A stretch of 64,000 nt of DNA from Peromyscus leucopus (lineage: Eukaryota > Chordata > Mammalia > Rodentia > Cricetidae). Shown here in pieces: positions 47,099-58,465 of this stretch. The stretch spans positions 40,078,456-40,142,455 of the forward strand of contig NC_051070.1 in the NCBI RefSeq assembly GCF_004664715.2, in the 5' to 3' direction. The position numbers and the translations under genes were made by a program. How positions within the stretch are numbered: position 1 is the stretch's first letter; every line of letters starts with the position of its first letter. The notes under the pieces were generated by a model that did no database searches, was not told the origin of the DNA, and saw only the letters and a program-made list of their open reading frames with translations.

Positions 47099-49212
47099 TG
47101 TGAGAGTTTTAATGTAATAGCCTTCATAAGCTAACTGTGAGAAGCACTATAAGGAGGTATGGCTTTGTTGGGGTAGCTGTGGTATTTTTGGAGAAAAAAA
47201 TGTGTCACCATGGGGGTGGGTTTGAGGTCTTCTTTTTCAAGATATGCCCAGTGACTTAGTTTACTTCCTATTTCCTATGTGATCAAGATGTAGATTTTTC
47301 ATTTCCTTCTCCAGGACCATATCCCACCAAGATGCTAATGGATTGATCTTCTGAACTGTAAGCCACCCAATTAAATATTTCCTTTCATAAGAGTTGCCAT
47401 GGTCATGGTGTCTCTTCACAGCAATAAAAATCCTTTCTAAGGATGTGGTACCAGGGACTCAGTTATTTTGGTGATAGGCAAAACAATACTTTTGTTTGGA
47501 GGGATTTGGATTTTGGCAGTTGAGTTAGGAAAACAGTGGAATGTTTTAAGTACTGATTAATGGGCAATATTTGTAGAAACACGGAAGACAGCGGAAGGGA
47601 GACTGACTGAAATGGTTTCAAAGGAAGACTATTAATAGGTTGACTAAAAATTATTCTTTTGATATTTTGGTGATAATGTCGCTCTTTTTGTCCTTGCCCA
47701 AAGAATCTACTTGAAGCTAAAGTGAAGAGATTTGGATTAATTTTATTGGCAGAGGAAATTTCAAAACAGCCAAGTATAGACTGTGTTGTGTGGTTATTGG
47801 TGTTAACTCTAATGAAGATTTATAATGAAAAGGAGCATGGTGAGCAAAGAAAATACAAAATGTGTAACTTAAGGGAAAAGAAGCAACAAGACATGGAATG
47901 GAGCTGTCTTGTATTTAAGGAGATAATCAAATTAAGAAATGGAATAAAAGGATTGGTAACCTCAGAGCAAGACCCCACCAAGGTATACTCCCAGTTTGTG
48001 AAAAGGAAATAAAGAAAAGCTCACAGTAAGGTGTTGTAGTGCAAACCTTTAATCTCAGTGCTCTAGGAGCAAACAGTTGAATCCCTCAGTTTAAGGCCAG
48101 CCAGGTCCACAGATCCAGGTATAGGACAGCCAAGATTAAGACAGTGAAGGACATCATTAAAAACAGAAAGCTGGTGAAGATGTAACTGAACAAGAAGGCC
48201 ATGTTATAGCACAGCAAACAGCAGAACTTGGCAGCTTTGGCCATGTGGCTCTGGCTTTAGAAACTGGATAAAGTATAGGGGGCATATAATATTCCTCCAT
48301 GACTAAGGAAAGCCACTGAGGAAAGGCATGTGACAGAGGTGTCCCTGAATGGAGACCCAGAGAGGGCATTGTGTGAAGCACTGAAGGAGAAGCCTTGATT
48401 GCCTTGGAGACGTTAAAATGTTAGAGATGCCAAAGTCATAAAACACCTGCCAAGGAAAACTGTTAACACAAAGTGGAACCAGCCCAAGACAAAGAGATGT
48501 CTTGAAGTCAAAAGGAGTTGAAGAGCTGAAGAATATTTTGACATCAGACATGAAGATGCAGAATTTGGAGCTTAACAAGCTGGGTTTTTGGTAATGCTTT
48601 GGTCCAGTATTTCCTGAGAGTGCTCCCTTGCCATTGTTTTGGAATAGCCTGTGTCATGAAATGTAGGAAGTATGTGACATCTTTTTTTTTTTTCAATTTT
48701 TATTTTATAATGGATTCTAGTTAAAATATTGTATGAATCTCAGAAGAGATTTTTAACTTTGTACTTTTAAATGTTTTGAGACTGTTATAGACTATGGGGA
48801 ATTTAAATTTTAAATGCATATTGAATGATTATATTTTTACAAACTTATGGGAATCAGGGAGTGGGATGTAATAGTTTGAATCTAATTCATCCCCATAATC
48901 TCATTGGGAGTGTCACTATTAGGAGGTATGGTTTTGCATGAGTACATGTGGCCTTGTTGGATAAAGTGTGTCTCTTTGAGGGCAGGGTTTAAGGTCTCCT
49001 ATGTCTCAGTTTACTTCCTTTCACATTTGGGTCAAGATGTAGAATTCTCAGCTCATTCTCCAGCACTGTGTCTTACTGAATGCCACCATGTCTCACCATG
49101 ATAATAATGGATTGAACCTCTGAATGTAAGCCACACAATTAAATGTTTTCCTTTATAAGAATTGCTGTGGTCAAGGTATCCTTTTACAACAATAGGAACC
49201 CTAACTAAAACA
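47099..49212 (+). mobile_element. Complete MaLR (MT-type) with both LTRs
   Basis: Perfect 5-bp duplication 'gattc' (47094-47098 and 49213-49217), the length expected for ERVL-type integration. 5' LTR 47099-47443 ('tgtgagagttttaatg' to 'tttctaagga'). Internal region about 47444-48866 with 'ggtaccagggactcagt', 'gaagagatttggattaatt', 'gccaaggaaaactgt' and 'tctcagaagagattt', none of it encoding retroviral proteins. 3' LTR 48867-49212 ('tgtaatagtttgaatc' to 'ctaactaaaaca'). The LTRs differ at many positions, including a gap, so the insertion is old. The 96-codon frame 47722-48012 lies in the internal region and shows no family resemblance. Confidence 0.9.
48020..48142 (+). mobile_element. Old B1 inside the MaLR internal region
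   Basis: 'gtgcaaacctttaatctcag', 'aaggccagcc', 'aggacagccaag' keep B1 order in sense but are strongly diverged. It may be a separate insertion or a long-standing part of the MaLR internal sequence. Confidence 0.6.
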
Positions 49213-49965
49213 GATTCTATCAGAAACTACTGAAATCTGTTAAGAACTTTTAGCAAATTTGAAGGATAGAGGTGAAAAATCAATATCATTTTTATATATC
49301 AATAACAAATGAGGCATAAAAATTAGGTAAAATATCCCATTAACAATAATTTTACAATAATCAAATAAGAAAGTAAAATATCTCTACAATGAAAAATTGA
49401 AGATTGTAAAAGTAGAAATTGAAGAAGACATTTGATATATAACTTTCTATGTTCATATATTTGCAGATTTATTATTGCAAATATGGCTCTATCACAAAGT
49501 AGTCAAGAGATTAAAGACATCCCCATCATGATTCCAATGACAGTCTCTAAAATCTCCAAAGAACTGGAAAACGCAGGCCAAATTCATATGTAAACACAAG
49601 ACATTAAAATACATGACCTAAAACTAAGTAGAATAAACAATGTGTACATTATTGTTACACCTGGTTGGAATCACACACTTACCATGCCATGTGACAAAGA
49701 CACTATGTTATAGGCATAAAGACAGACAGGTAGGCTAAAGAAAAATATTAGAGGACCCAGAAACAATTCTTCATGTCTACACCCATGTAAGTTTTGATTT
49801 AAGGACCAACATTGGAAAAAGTTAAAGTTTTGTAAAGATGGTCACAAGATATTCTGATAGGACTCTTTGATCAATTGAGGTTCTCTTCTCAGACATGTTA
49901 GACTATCTACCAAGATTAATCATCACCTACATAAATAAGAATCAAAATATTTTTAAAATAACTAG

Positions 49966-50190
49966 TGGTAGAAACATGAAACAGTGGTTAAGAGCAGTTG
50001 TTAGTCTAGCAGAGGACCTGGATTCATTTCCAGTACCTATTTGGTGCCTGTAAACTGTCTAATACTCAAAATGATTCATAGCCCTCCTTTGATCTTTATG
50101 CAGGCTACATTCCTGTGATATATGCATACATGTAGACAAAACATTCAAATATGTAAAATAAAAATATAATATTTTAAGGTATGATTTATG
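49966..50190 (+). mobile_element. B3/B2-type SINE
   Basis: 'gtggttaagagcagttgtta', 'cagaggacctggattcattt', 'gcatacatgtagacaaaaca' and an A-rich tail running into (AAAAG)n follow a B3/old B2 in sense. It is diverged, with a degraded Pol III box. Confidence 0.75.
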
Positions 50191-53072
50191 AAAATATCAA
50201 TAAGAAAAGAAAAGAAAAGAAAAACTTTTCCCCCAAAATTTGTAAAGTACATTTTACTGGTATAATTTTGCTTGATGTAGGAAAACTAACTATCACAAAC
50301 TCATTCTTAGCTAATACCAAAGGAACCTTTTTCAATATTTACAATGTGAGACTTCTATTAAAATTGCAGTGTAATAGAGTCAAGACCTGTAATTGAGCAG
50401 GAAAAGAACTGTAGAATTTCACCGAAGTCTCTGTGCAAGGAAACTCTCTTTGTAGATGCAATTTGGAATTGTTGGCTTCCTAAGATATTAAGTGTAATGG
50501 TAAAATGAAAATTATACTAAAATAAAAACATGATGTATGACATAAAAAAGTTTTCACAAAATAGGTTGAAAATGTCCTTTCAAATAAATTAGTTCTAAAA
50601 GCCATATGATTTATTTCATTTATTTTAGATATACTCTGCTTATCTAAACCAAACATATTAACAGAAAAAATTGAAACTTAGCTATAAATACAGAAAACTT
50701 TTGATGATTCTGCTTTTATTGAGCAAAATTTTATATTTTTCATTAAAATATTCAGAATGAGACATGCAGAATCCACTATAAAAGTAATAAATTTTACAGT
50801 TTTTGTTGGCAGACAAATAGTACAGTTATTACATTGTAAAACAGACATATTAAAGTTCTAAAGAAGACATATACTTTATAATTTCCTCTAATGATTGTTA
50901 CAGAACTCCTTTTCTACACACTGTGCTAACAGTTCTTCACTGTTACTATAACATTCCTGTGCTTGAATTATGTGTTCTCCAAAATCAGCTCATATCCAGT
51001 GAATGCTTGAAAGACTAGCTATTTATATACCAACAATAATTTCTGAATAAGGGAATATTTTATTTTATTAACGAACAATACTTGAGAGATGGAAGCAATT
51101 TTACAACTATAACATGGAACACAGCATTATTGGCAACAATCCAAGATTCTCAGTCCATTCATGAAGTTTACAGGATAATACATTAGTACTATAGTATAAC
51201 TTTAAGTGAACAAATGTGAACAGTAAAATAACAAAAAAATGACTTTCTTGGTAATGATTTATTAAATCCTCATCCATGCGAGGGCTTGTTACACAAATGG
51301 AACCATAATTTAGAATAATTTTAAAAAAATTCAAACTACATAAAATTAAGATGGAGAAATTGAAACAAATACCTGAATATTGCAACTAGATAAGAATTCT
51401 TTCTTAAAATATTTAGAGTTTTATAATGATAGCATTAAAGTTTGATTTTTGTTTTGACAAAAAATTTACTTTGACTAAATAAAGTTTCATTCTGTATCTG
51501 TCTTTCATAGTTAATTTATAAAATAATATGAATTTATTCTAAATTTCTTATAAAATTTTAGGATATTCATTTAACAAAATCCATTTTCTATTGAGAATGT
51601 AGATGAATAAATGCTCATTTTCATTTACTCCAATTTTTCTATTTTTGATTCAATAATTGAAAGAATTAAAATGTGAAGAAAAATTTAATTCAATACAATG
51701 GATCCTTTTCCTTCTACTGAAAAATAACTATCATCTGGACTACTTTTCAGACAAAAGCTATTTCTTATTTTAATCATACATCTTAATAAAAGAACTGTTC
51801 ATTCACACTCATCTCTTTCTCTTTATATGTAAACTTAATGTCTTGCTAACACAAGTCACATTTCTTTAGCATAAAACTTTTTGTATGTAGACAAGAGAAT
51901 TAGAATTTCTCACATAATTAGTTTAATTACTCTGAATATTCTAAGAAATCTTTAGTATATTGAGTATAAGAGCACTTGAAATTCAATTATTTGGAAATGA
52001 ATCATCCTTATTTAGAGACTCACATTCACAAATAAAAAGTAATAATTTTTTCGAGTCTGTATGAATTTTTGTACACATAAATAAAAGGAAGAAAATAAAC
52101 CAGGGATTAAAATGTTGTACTGTCTTATAATTCAGTTTGTCATTTTTTTTTACCAGAGTATAGTAATCACATACTATGAACACTAACTCAAGAGAAAATG
52201 TCAGAAAAGCTGCATTTCACAATAGACCATTTAAAACAGTGCATACTGTCATATAAATGGGTTTCATTAAAGCTTCGTCAGTGCACTTGATGAGCTACAT
52301 TGCTGGTTTTAAATAAGAAAGAATAATAAATACAAGTGAGTTGCATAATTAAAAATAAAATGACACATGAATAAACAGAGTAATGATCTTATGAGGGAAT
52401 ATCATAAAAGTGTCAGACCTCTACTAATGATGATTAGACACAGTCCCAGTTGTGTGGGAGTTCTTTGATGATTACTTGATAATCCTTTTGACAGCAAACC
52501 ATTAAGCAAATATATTAAAGAAATGTATAATTTCTGAGGTTAATTGCTCTCAAGATTTTATTTGATCACACTTTACATGAAATATCATACTAATTCCATC
52601 ATGATAGTAAGTTTATATGTCAGCTGTGGCTCATATCTTATACAAAGAAAATTACTGTACATGGCATTAGCTTTAAACATCCCACTTATTTATAGTGTCA
52701 TGATATCCTTCTGTCACTAAGATAAATCAGTGAGTTATCAGGATCATGTCTACATTATGAATTGTTCTGTGTGGTTTATGTTTTGTTTCACATGTATTTG
52801 TTGAAATTATCTTAACATATCAATTGAGGGACTTCCAAGTCCCTAGACCACTGAATTGTACACTGGTACACCAACAGTTAAAGGCTAAATGCTTATCAAA
52901 AGAATCAACTTAATAACATGTTTTTAATTTTATTACAGGTATAGATAAATTGAAAAAATGCTAGATATTAGATATTACATACTTAATTTATGAAATTGTA
53001 AAGGTAGAAATAGCAGGTAGAATGTTTTGCTGAAGGAACAACACTTGTTTGTCAGTTGGATGCCACAGACAG

Positions 53073-53074
<2 letters not shown>
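50191..53074. other. No recognisable feature (2.9 kb)
   Basis: Very A/T-rich, apparently unique DNA and the longest repeat-free stretch in the second half of the window. The 92-codon minus frame (51107-51385) has no family resemblance. Confidence 0.5.

Positions 53075-53119
<45 letters not shown>
53075..53119 (+). repeat. (CA)22 microsatellite
   Basis: A pure CA run ending at 'cacgtgcgcaca'. Confidence 0.97.
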
Positions 53120-53642
53120 ACGTGCGCACACATTACAGTAAAAGAAAAAAATAGACAAGTGAAACAAGATTGAAATTCCAAATCTGATCTTTACTACAAA
53201 CTTGCTATTTGAGACCTTGAGAAATTAAATTAATCTTCCAGACATTCACAGTATCACCTACAACAAATACTAAAGAATGAACAGCACCTTGTCCTCATGA
53301 GCATTGATCCAGTTTCCAATAGAAAAGCTTGTATAGCTTAGCATGGGGTAAAGTCACATAGATAGTTTTGTTTAAATATTAATGGGATTGATCTTTGAGA
53401 TAGAAATACAGCTTAGGTAATTACAGATAATCTTAAGTACAGTTCTAAATTGAAAGAGAGCAGAAAATAATTCAAAAGAGCAGAATTTAGGACAAGTTTT
53501 AATGTAAGACAGAGACAAGGACTAACCAATAACAACCAGGCCCAATCTATGTTGCTCATTATGTAATACTCAAGGTATTTATCTTTGCTTAGAATTGTAT
53601 AATGAGTTTCAATAATAGTTTTCCAAGGAGGACAGAATCTCA

Positions 53643-53722
53643 CGTTGTAGCTCCAGCTTGTATGAACTCAGTTTGTAGATTAAGCTGGCTTTGAATTTAC
53701 AGAGATCTTGTCTCTGTAGTAA
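53643..53722 (-). mobile_element. Truncated B1 SINE
   Basis: 'gttgtagctccagcttgta', 'tgaactcagtttgtagatta', 'agctggctttgaatttacag', 'agatcttgtctctg' in antisense B1 order. It ends before the usual 'gctgggattaaagg' end, so about half of the element is present. Confidence 0.62.
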
Positions 53723-54879
53723 TATTTTAAAATGAGTTTTGTTAATTAGTATATGTTCAAAATATTAAAATTGGACTAATTTATTATGCAGATTTTGAAA
53801 ATCTTAATAAACAACTAGTATAAAATTATATGTAATATTCCATCTCAGATTACAGCATAGATAAAACTCTAGCATATAAATTCTTATTTATAGAAAGATT
53901 ATATTATAGCATTCTTTATAACATGCTTAAGTAGTTGTTTTTTATTGGTGTTTGTAATAATTAAATATTAATGCAATTACAATATGTTATTTATATTTAC
54001 TTAATGTAAAAATTTAACCTAGCTTAATAATTGGTTAAATAGTATATTTTTAATATGGTCAGTTGTATATTATTACTTATTATATCAATGAAAAATAAAT
54101 TAGGTATTGACATTGATTATGAAATGGTTTCATGCTAGAAAAATGATAAAATAAATAAGAAAATATGGGTGACTTTAAGAATGTTGTAAACTTTCATTAT
54201 TCTACATGTAGCTATCCAGTTTGACTGGGAACATTTTTGAAAATTGTCTTTTCTCCAAGTTAAATATTTGACCTAATTGTAAAAAATATTATTCCAGATT
54301 CCTGTGGCTAGTGAGACTGCAGATTCAAAGGAGGAATTGCTAATGACACTTTCCTAAATCAGTAGATTTCCTAACTAAGTTTTAAATACTTGTCGTTGTA
54401 CATACAGATAGCTGTGAAATATTAGAGAGTGGATCGTGAAAGATATTAAAAAAGACACAAAAGCACTTGTGAGGAGACAATTTTAAACAATAATGTGGAA
54501 CTATGTAGAATGGATGGATTTCAAGTTGGAACAGTCCAATCTATTTCACATAGACATTTTTGAAAAAAAAAAAAACAATATTTTTTAAAGCTTAGAAATA
54601 TAATTTTCATATGTCCAAGCAATCTCATTCTTGGATATTTATTGTATGAAATTTCAACTGTGTGATAAGGAAGCAATTACTCTCCTGTGCCTTGCAGAGA
54701 TATAGAGGCAAGTCACAGGAAATACTCAAATATTCAACAACTGATGAGTGAGAAAGATGATTACATATTGTGATTGTACCTGTAATATATTATAATGCAA
54801 TACAACTTAACCATTAAATGAAAGATCAGCTTGTTGTTGTGACAAGATGAATGCCACTGGGTTCATGTTAAATGATTAC
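53723..54879. other. No recognisable feature
   Basis: Unique A/T-rich DNA. A possible old L1 trace near 54700-54850 ('ttcaacaactgatgagtgag', 'tataatgcaatacaactta') leads into the L1 3' UTR that follows. Confidence 0.45.
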
Positions 54880-55041
54880 TGGAAATGGTCGAAATGGTGC
54901 CAGAGCTGACCTACTCTGGTGATCAGATGGCTGAATACCCTAACTAACATCATAGAACCCTATCCAGTGACTGATGGAAGCAGATGCAGAGATCCATGGC
55001 CAGGTCCAGGCAGAGCTCCAGGAGTCCAAATAAAGTCCAAT

Positions 55042-55080
<39 letters not shown>
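55042..55080 (+). repeat. (TA)11(GA)8 compound microsatellite
   Basis: A TA run passing directly into a GA run inside the L1 UTR. Confidence 0.95.
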
Positions 55081-55081
<1 letters not shown>

Positions 55082-55366
55082 TTCTATGAGCAAGAGATAT
55101 CGAGACCATGATTGGAAAAATTACAGAGACAACTAACCAATCTAGTGGAAACACATGAACTGTGGACCAAGCGCTGAGGAGCCCCCATGGCACTAGACTA
55201 GGCCTTCTGGATAAGCAATAGAGTTGTTTAGCTTGAATTGTTCAGGGGACCTCCAGGCAGTGGGACCGGGACCTGTCCCTAGTGCATGAGTAGGCTTTTT
55301 GGAACCTAGTACCTATGGTGTGACACTTTGTGCAGCCTTGGTGCAGGGAGGCGGGGCTTGGATCTA

Positions 55367-55884
55367 TGTAGCTTGAGTTTTCTTGCCTGGCCCACAGTCA
55401 GGACAAATCTTTATCACCCGCAAGTCCCACAGCCGCTCAAACCCAACCAAGTAAACACAGAGACTAATATTGCTTACAAACTGTATGGCCGTGGCAGCTT
55501 CTTGCTAACTGTTCTTATATCTTAAATTAACCCATTTCTACAAATCTATACCCTGCCACGTGGCTGGTGGCTTACTGGCATCTTTTCTCGCTGCTTGTCA
55601 GGGTGGTGGCTGGCAGGCTCCTTCTGCCTTCCTGTTCTTTTATTTCTCCTCTCTGTTAGTCCCGCCTATACTTCCTGCCTAGCCACAGCCAATCAGGTTT
55701 TATTTATTGACCAATCAAAGCAACTTGACATACAGACCTTCCGCTAGCACAGCCAAGTGCAGACCATCTCAGACACCTGCATTCAGGCCAATGGTCCTAA
55801 TCATCCTCTACGTGGACCTGCTGGGTAAAGCCATGAGGAACCCAAGAACGGGCTCCCAAAGGACATATAGAACATCGCACAGCA
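55367..55884 (-). mobile_element. Solo ERV LTR (family C), long form
   Basis: Left edge 'tgtagcttgagttttcttgc', right edge 'catcgcacagca'. Landmarks: 'cacagtcaggacaaatcttt', 'ccaagtaaacacagagacta', 'gcttacaaactgtatggccg', 'cttcttgctaactgttctta', 'ctgttagtcccgcctatact', 'agccaatcaggttttattta'. Flanks 'gatcta' and 'gacctg' are a poor (4 of 6) duplication, but the L1 UTR resumes exactly at the second. It is 518 bp against 383 bp for the sister at 57028. The extra 135 bp lie between 'gacatacaga' (55727) and 'gacatataga' (55862), near the LTR 5' (U3) end. Confidence 0.85.
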
Positions 55885-56075
55885 GACCTGCCTCAACTGA
55901 ATGTAAGAGGCTCTGCTGACTCCCCATGGGAGAACTGGCCTTGGAGGAGGTGGGAATGGGGGGGTTGAGGAGGAAGGATGGGGGGTAAAAGTGGGGAGGA
56001 CAGGAGAATCTGTCTGTGGTTGATATGTAAAATGAATACAAATCTGTTAATAAAAAATATAAAATAAAAAAATGA

Positions 56076-57007
56076 AGTGAATGACAGGTACCACATATTG
56101 ACATATTTTCTTCATTTTCATGATTCAGTTGAAGCATTTATTTTGAAAATGGACTGGAATATAGGCAGGTTGAATACTCAGATTATAATCATGGTAATAA
56201 TTATTACTGATTGAACATAAGATCTGTGATATGTATTTTCTTATTGTGCTTTTCTTAATAATCTATGAGGAAACATTGACATTCTTAATGGAGAGAAACT
56301 GATCATCCCTTACTTAATAGGTGGTGAAAATAAGGTTTCCAGGATCATAGGAATGGTTCACCAAGACTAACCACCACAGTTTGATACATGTAAATCACTT
56401 AAGGGAATAGGGAAAGAAAAGAATCTACAACGCTGTTCTCTGACTTCCAGATATACTCCACTGCTCTACCAAAAACCCAATAATAATAAATAATACTGTT
56501 AAAGGGAAGTTGGCCTAAGTTTTCCAAATTTATTTCAGAATTTTCAGCTAACATAATTTGTAATACAGACCGTGCAGGCGGGGGGGGGGCAGTTATGGTG
56601 TTCTGTATGTTTACTGAGGTGCAAGCCTCTGTGTCTCCAAGTATAGAGGCTAGAGGTACACATTCATTGCTCTTCTCTTTGTCTTCACAATCTATTTTTT
56701 TGAGACAGTATTTTCAACTGACCCCTGACATTAATGATTATTCATAATGACTAGAATGTGAGACTCTAGGGTATTCTTGTCTCCTCTGGCATAACTGTCC
56801 ATGATGTTTGCTCTTGCACCTGACTTTTATGTGGATGCTGGACAAGTCCACGAGCTTGTGCAGAAAGCACTTTGCTCATTAAGACATCTCTCAATCTCCA
56901 GGGAATATTTTATATACTTTATTAAATAACTGATTTTTTACTTACATTTTACCATCAAAAATACTGCGTCTCCAGCATTAGCAACTGGTTATCAATGATT
57001 TGAAATC
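56076..57007. other. No gene; a G-rich run and a degenerate repeat
   Basis: Mostly unique. A G10 run with one preceding C lies near 56577-56590. The stretch 56610-56900 ('gtgcaagcctctgtg', 'tttttttgagacagta', 'gtgcagaaagcactttgctc', 'attaagacatctctcaatct') has the word order of a diverged rodent composite repeat, which I cannot name. Confidence 0.4.
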
Positions 57008-57785
57008 AATTACCTTGATGACCCTTGTGTAACTTGAGTTTTCCTGCCTTGCCCACAGTCAGGACAAATCTTTGTCACCCACCAGTCCCACAGTCGCTCA
57101 GACTCAACCAAGTAAACACAGAGACTTATATTGCTTACAAGTTGTATGGCCATGGCAGGCTTCTTGCTAACTGTTCTTACAGCTTAAATTAATCCATTTC
57201 CATAAATATATACCTTACCATGTGGCTTGTGGCTTACTGGTGTCTTCACAAGCTGCTTGTCATGGTGGTAGCTGGCAGTATCTCCTACCGCCTTCCTATT
57301 CTTTCTTTTCTGTTAGTCCTGCCTATAGTTCCTTCCTAGCCACTGGCCAATCAGTGTTTTATTTATTGACCAAAGAGCAACAGATTTGACATACAGACCA
57401 TCCCACAGCACTCTTGCTCATAGCATCCCTCTTCTCTCTCTTTGACTGGACTCCATGGTAGGGAAATCTACAGATACAACCACAGCAAACTAGTGGGAAC
57501 TCATGAAATTTATAGCAACACCTGTGGAGCCTCCACGGGACTGTTCTAGGCCCTCTGCAGCATAGCGAGACAGTTGTGTAGCTTGCTTGAGACAGGGAGA
57601 GGGGCTTGGACCTGCCTCTACTGAATGTACCATTCTCTCCTGACTCCCCATGGGAGGCATTGCCTTCTTGTAGGAGGGAATGGGGGGGTGTTGGGGGAGA
57701 GGCTGGAGGGACAGGAGGAGGGAAGAGGTGCATTTGTGATTGGTAGGTAAAATGAATAAAAAATTTCTTAATAAAAAAGAAAACA
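57008..57785 (+). mobile_element. Short L1 3' end with 5' inversion, split by an LTR
   Basis: 57008-57027 and 57417-57452 are antisense L1 UTR ('taccttgatgaccc', 'ctcatagcatccctcttctc', 'tttgactggactcc'). From 57453 the strand flips to sense ('gggaaatctacagatacaac', 'gtggagcctccacgggactg', 'gaggggcttggacctgcc', 'gactccccatgggaggca', 'ggtaggtaaaatgaataaaa') and ends in a tail with AATAAA. The inverted piece is the part of the UTR that lies just upstream of the sense piece, as twin priming produces. The LTR at 57028-57410 inserted in the inverted piece. Confidence 0.78.
57028..57410 (-). mobile_element. Solo ERV LTR (family C), short form
   Basis: Flanked by 'cccttg' (57022-57027) and 'ctcttg' (57411-57416), one mismatch in six. 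Edges 'tgtaacttgagttttcctgc' and 'gaccatcccacagca'. It has the same landmarks in the same order as the LTR at 55367 but lacks the 135-bp segment near the U3 end. Same orientation, 1.66 kb away. Confidence 0.92.
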
Positions 57786-58228
57786 AGACAAAATAAAACA
57801 AATTATCTAGAAAGACTGATTCACTGGTACCCAACAGAATAAAGCAGGTGAATCAAGGTTTTTCAAGCTAATGGTAGCTTAATAGTTCAGCCTTGGCTAC
57901 CCCAAACGAAACTGTTTTTAACATTATACCAGTATTCATGAAATATTAAACTAAGTGACATACTTGTCCAATTCCCCACTTGCTCTTAATTTTTGTTTGT
58001 GTTAATAAGTGAAGCAATGAATCCTCAAAATTTATAACAAAGTATACAAAGTGATTTGAAACAGCTAATAGTTGTAAAATTAAAAAAAAAGAGCCTGCTT
58101 TATTTTGTTTTTCCTCTCATTTAGGATTTCATTACCTGTTTCTTTCTCATTTTCTCTTCATCCCTAGGTCTCTTCCCCCATCATTCTCCTATTCTTTTCT
58201 CCCATTTTCTTCTCCACCACATTATCAT
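57786..58228. other. No gene; pyrimidine-rich lead-in
   Basis: Unique to about 58100, then increasingly C/T-rich ('tctcttccccca', 'ctcctattcttttctccc'). Confidence 0.5.
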
Positions 58229-58302
58229 CCTCTCTCTGTCTCTCTGTCTCTCTCTCTGTGTCTCTCCCTGTGTCTCTCTCTGTCTCTCTCTCTCTCTCTC
58301 TC
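58229..58302 (+). repeat. (TCTC/TCTG)n polypyrimidine tract
   Basis: About 74 bp of TC with TGTC interruptions and no purine except G. With the pyrimidine-rich flank it is a long strand-asymmetric tract that could form triplex (H) DNA under torsion. That last point is inference. Confidence 0.93.
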
Positions 58303-58323
58303 CTGCTTGCTCTTTGTCTCTCT

Positions 58324-58465
58324 TCCTTTGAAGAGAGAATATCAAGGAGGAGTTTATCTGGGGAGAGGGGAGGTGAGTGGCACTGCAAGTGGTGGAGGGA
58401 GGGAAAAATGTGGTTGTAATGTATTGTATGAGAGAAGAATCTCATTTCATTTTTTAAAGAAGAGA
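58324..58465 (+). mobile_element. Possible L1 3' end fragment
   Basis: 'ggtggagggagggaaaaatg', 'tggttgtaatgtattgtatg' and 'agagaagaat' match the closing words of an Lx-type L1 3' UTR. It is short and has no clear tail, so confidence is modest. Confidence 0.45.

Larger units (their letters stand above)
44380..49830 (+). mobile_element. Ancient L1 ORF2 (sense), split by an LTR and a MaLR
   Basis: The scattered landmarks keep L1 ORF2 order in sense: 'acctctttcaatcataactt' (44538) near the ORF2 start; 'caaatgaagaactgactctt' (45599); 'ttatatcgcccaatcatgga' (45768); 'aaactcattctttgaatcca' (45998); 'gaaaacttacagacaagtct' (46060); 'aaatcaatatcatttttata' (49277); 'tctctacaatgaaaaattga' (49381); 'agaggacccagaaaca' (49750). 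It is interrupted at 46151-46638 and at 47099-49212, and removing those restores continuous L1 order. All reading frames are destroyed. It is much older than the other L1s in this window. Confidence 0.7.
54880..56075 (+). mobile_element. L1 3' UTR (sense), split by an LTR
   Basis: Sense L1 UTR: 'gactgatggaagcagatgca' (54972), 'gagcaagagatatcgagacc', 'gaggagcccccatggcac', 'gcagtgggaccgggacctg', then the LTR at 55367-55884, then 'gacctgcctcaactgaatgt', 'ctgctgactccccatggg', 'ggttgatatgtaaaatgaat' and an A-rich tail. The older ORF2 trace upstream may belong to it. A (TA)(GA) microsatellite expanded at 55042-55080. Non-coding. Confidence 0.9.

Noticed and set aside
55367..57785. Segmental duplication explaining two L1 ends each with a family C LTR
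   Set aside because: The LTRs sit at different points of the L1 UTR, one in an inverted piece, with different target hexamers, so they are independent insertions.
57359..57834. Overlapping minus-strand frames of 124 and 114 codons
   Set aside because: They lie antisense across an L1 3' UTR and an LTR edge. Their Pro/Ser-rich wording is the reverse of the G-rich UTR.
58164..58445. Arg/Glu-rich 93-codon minus-strand frame
   Set aside because: Produced by the TCTC/TCTG tract read in antisense; low complexity only.
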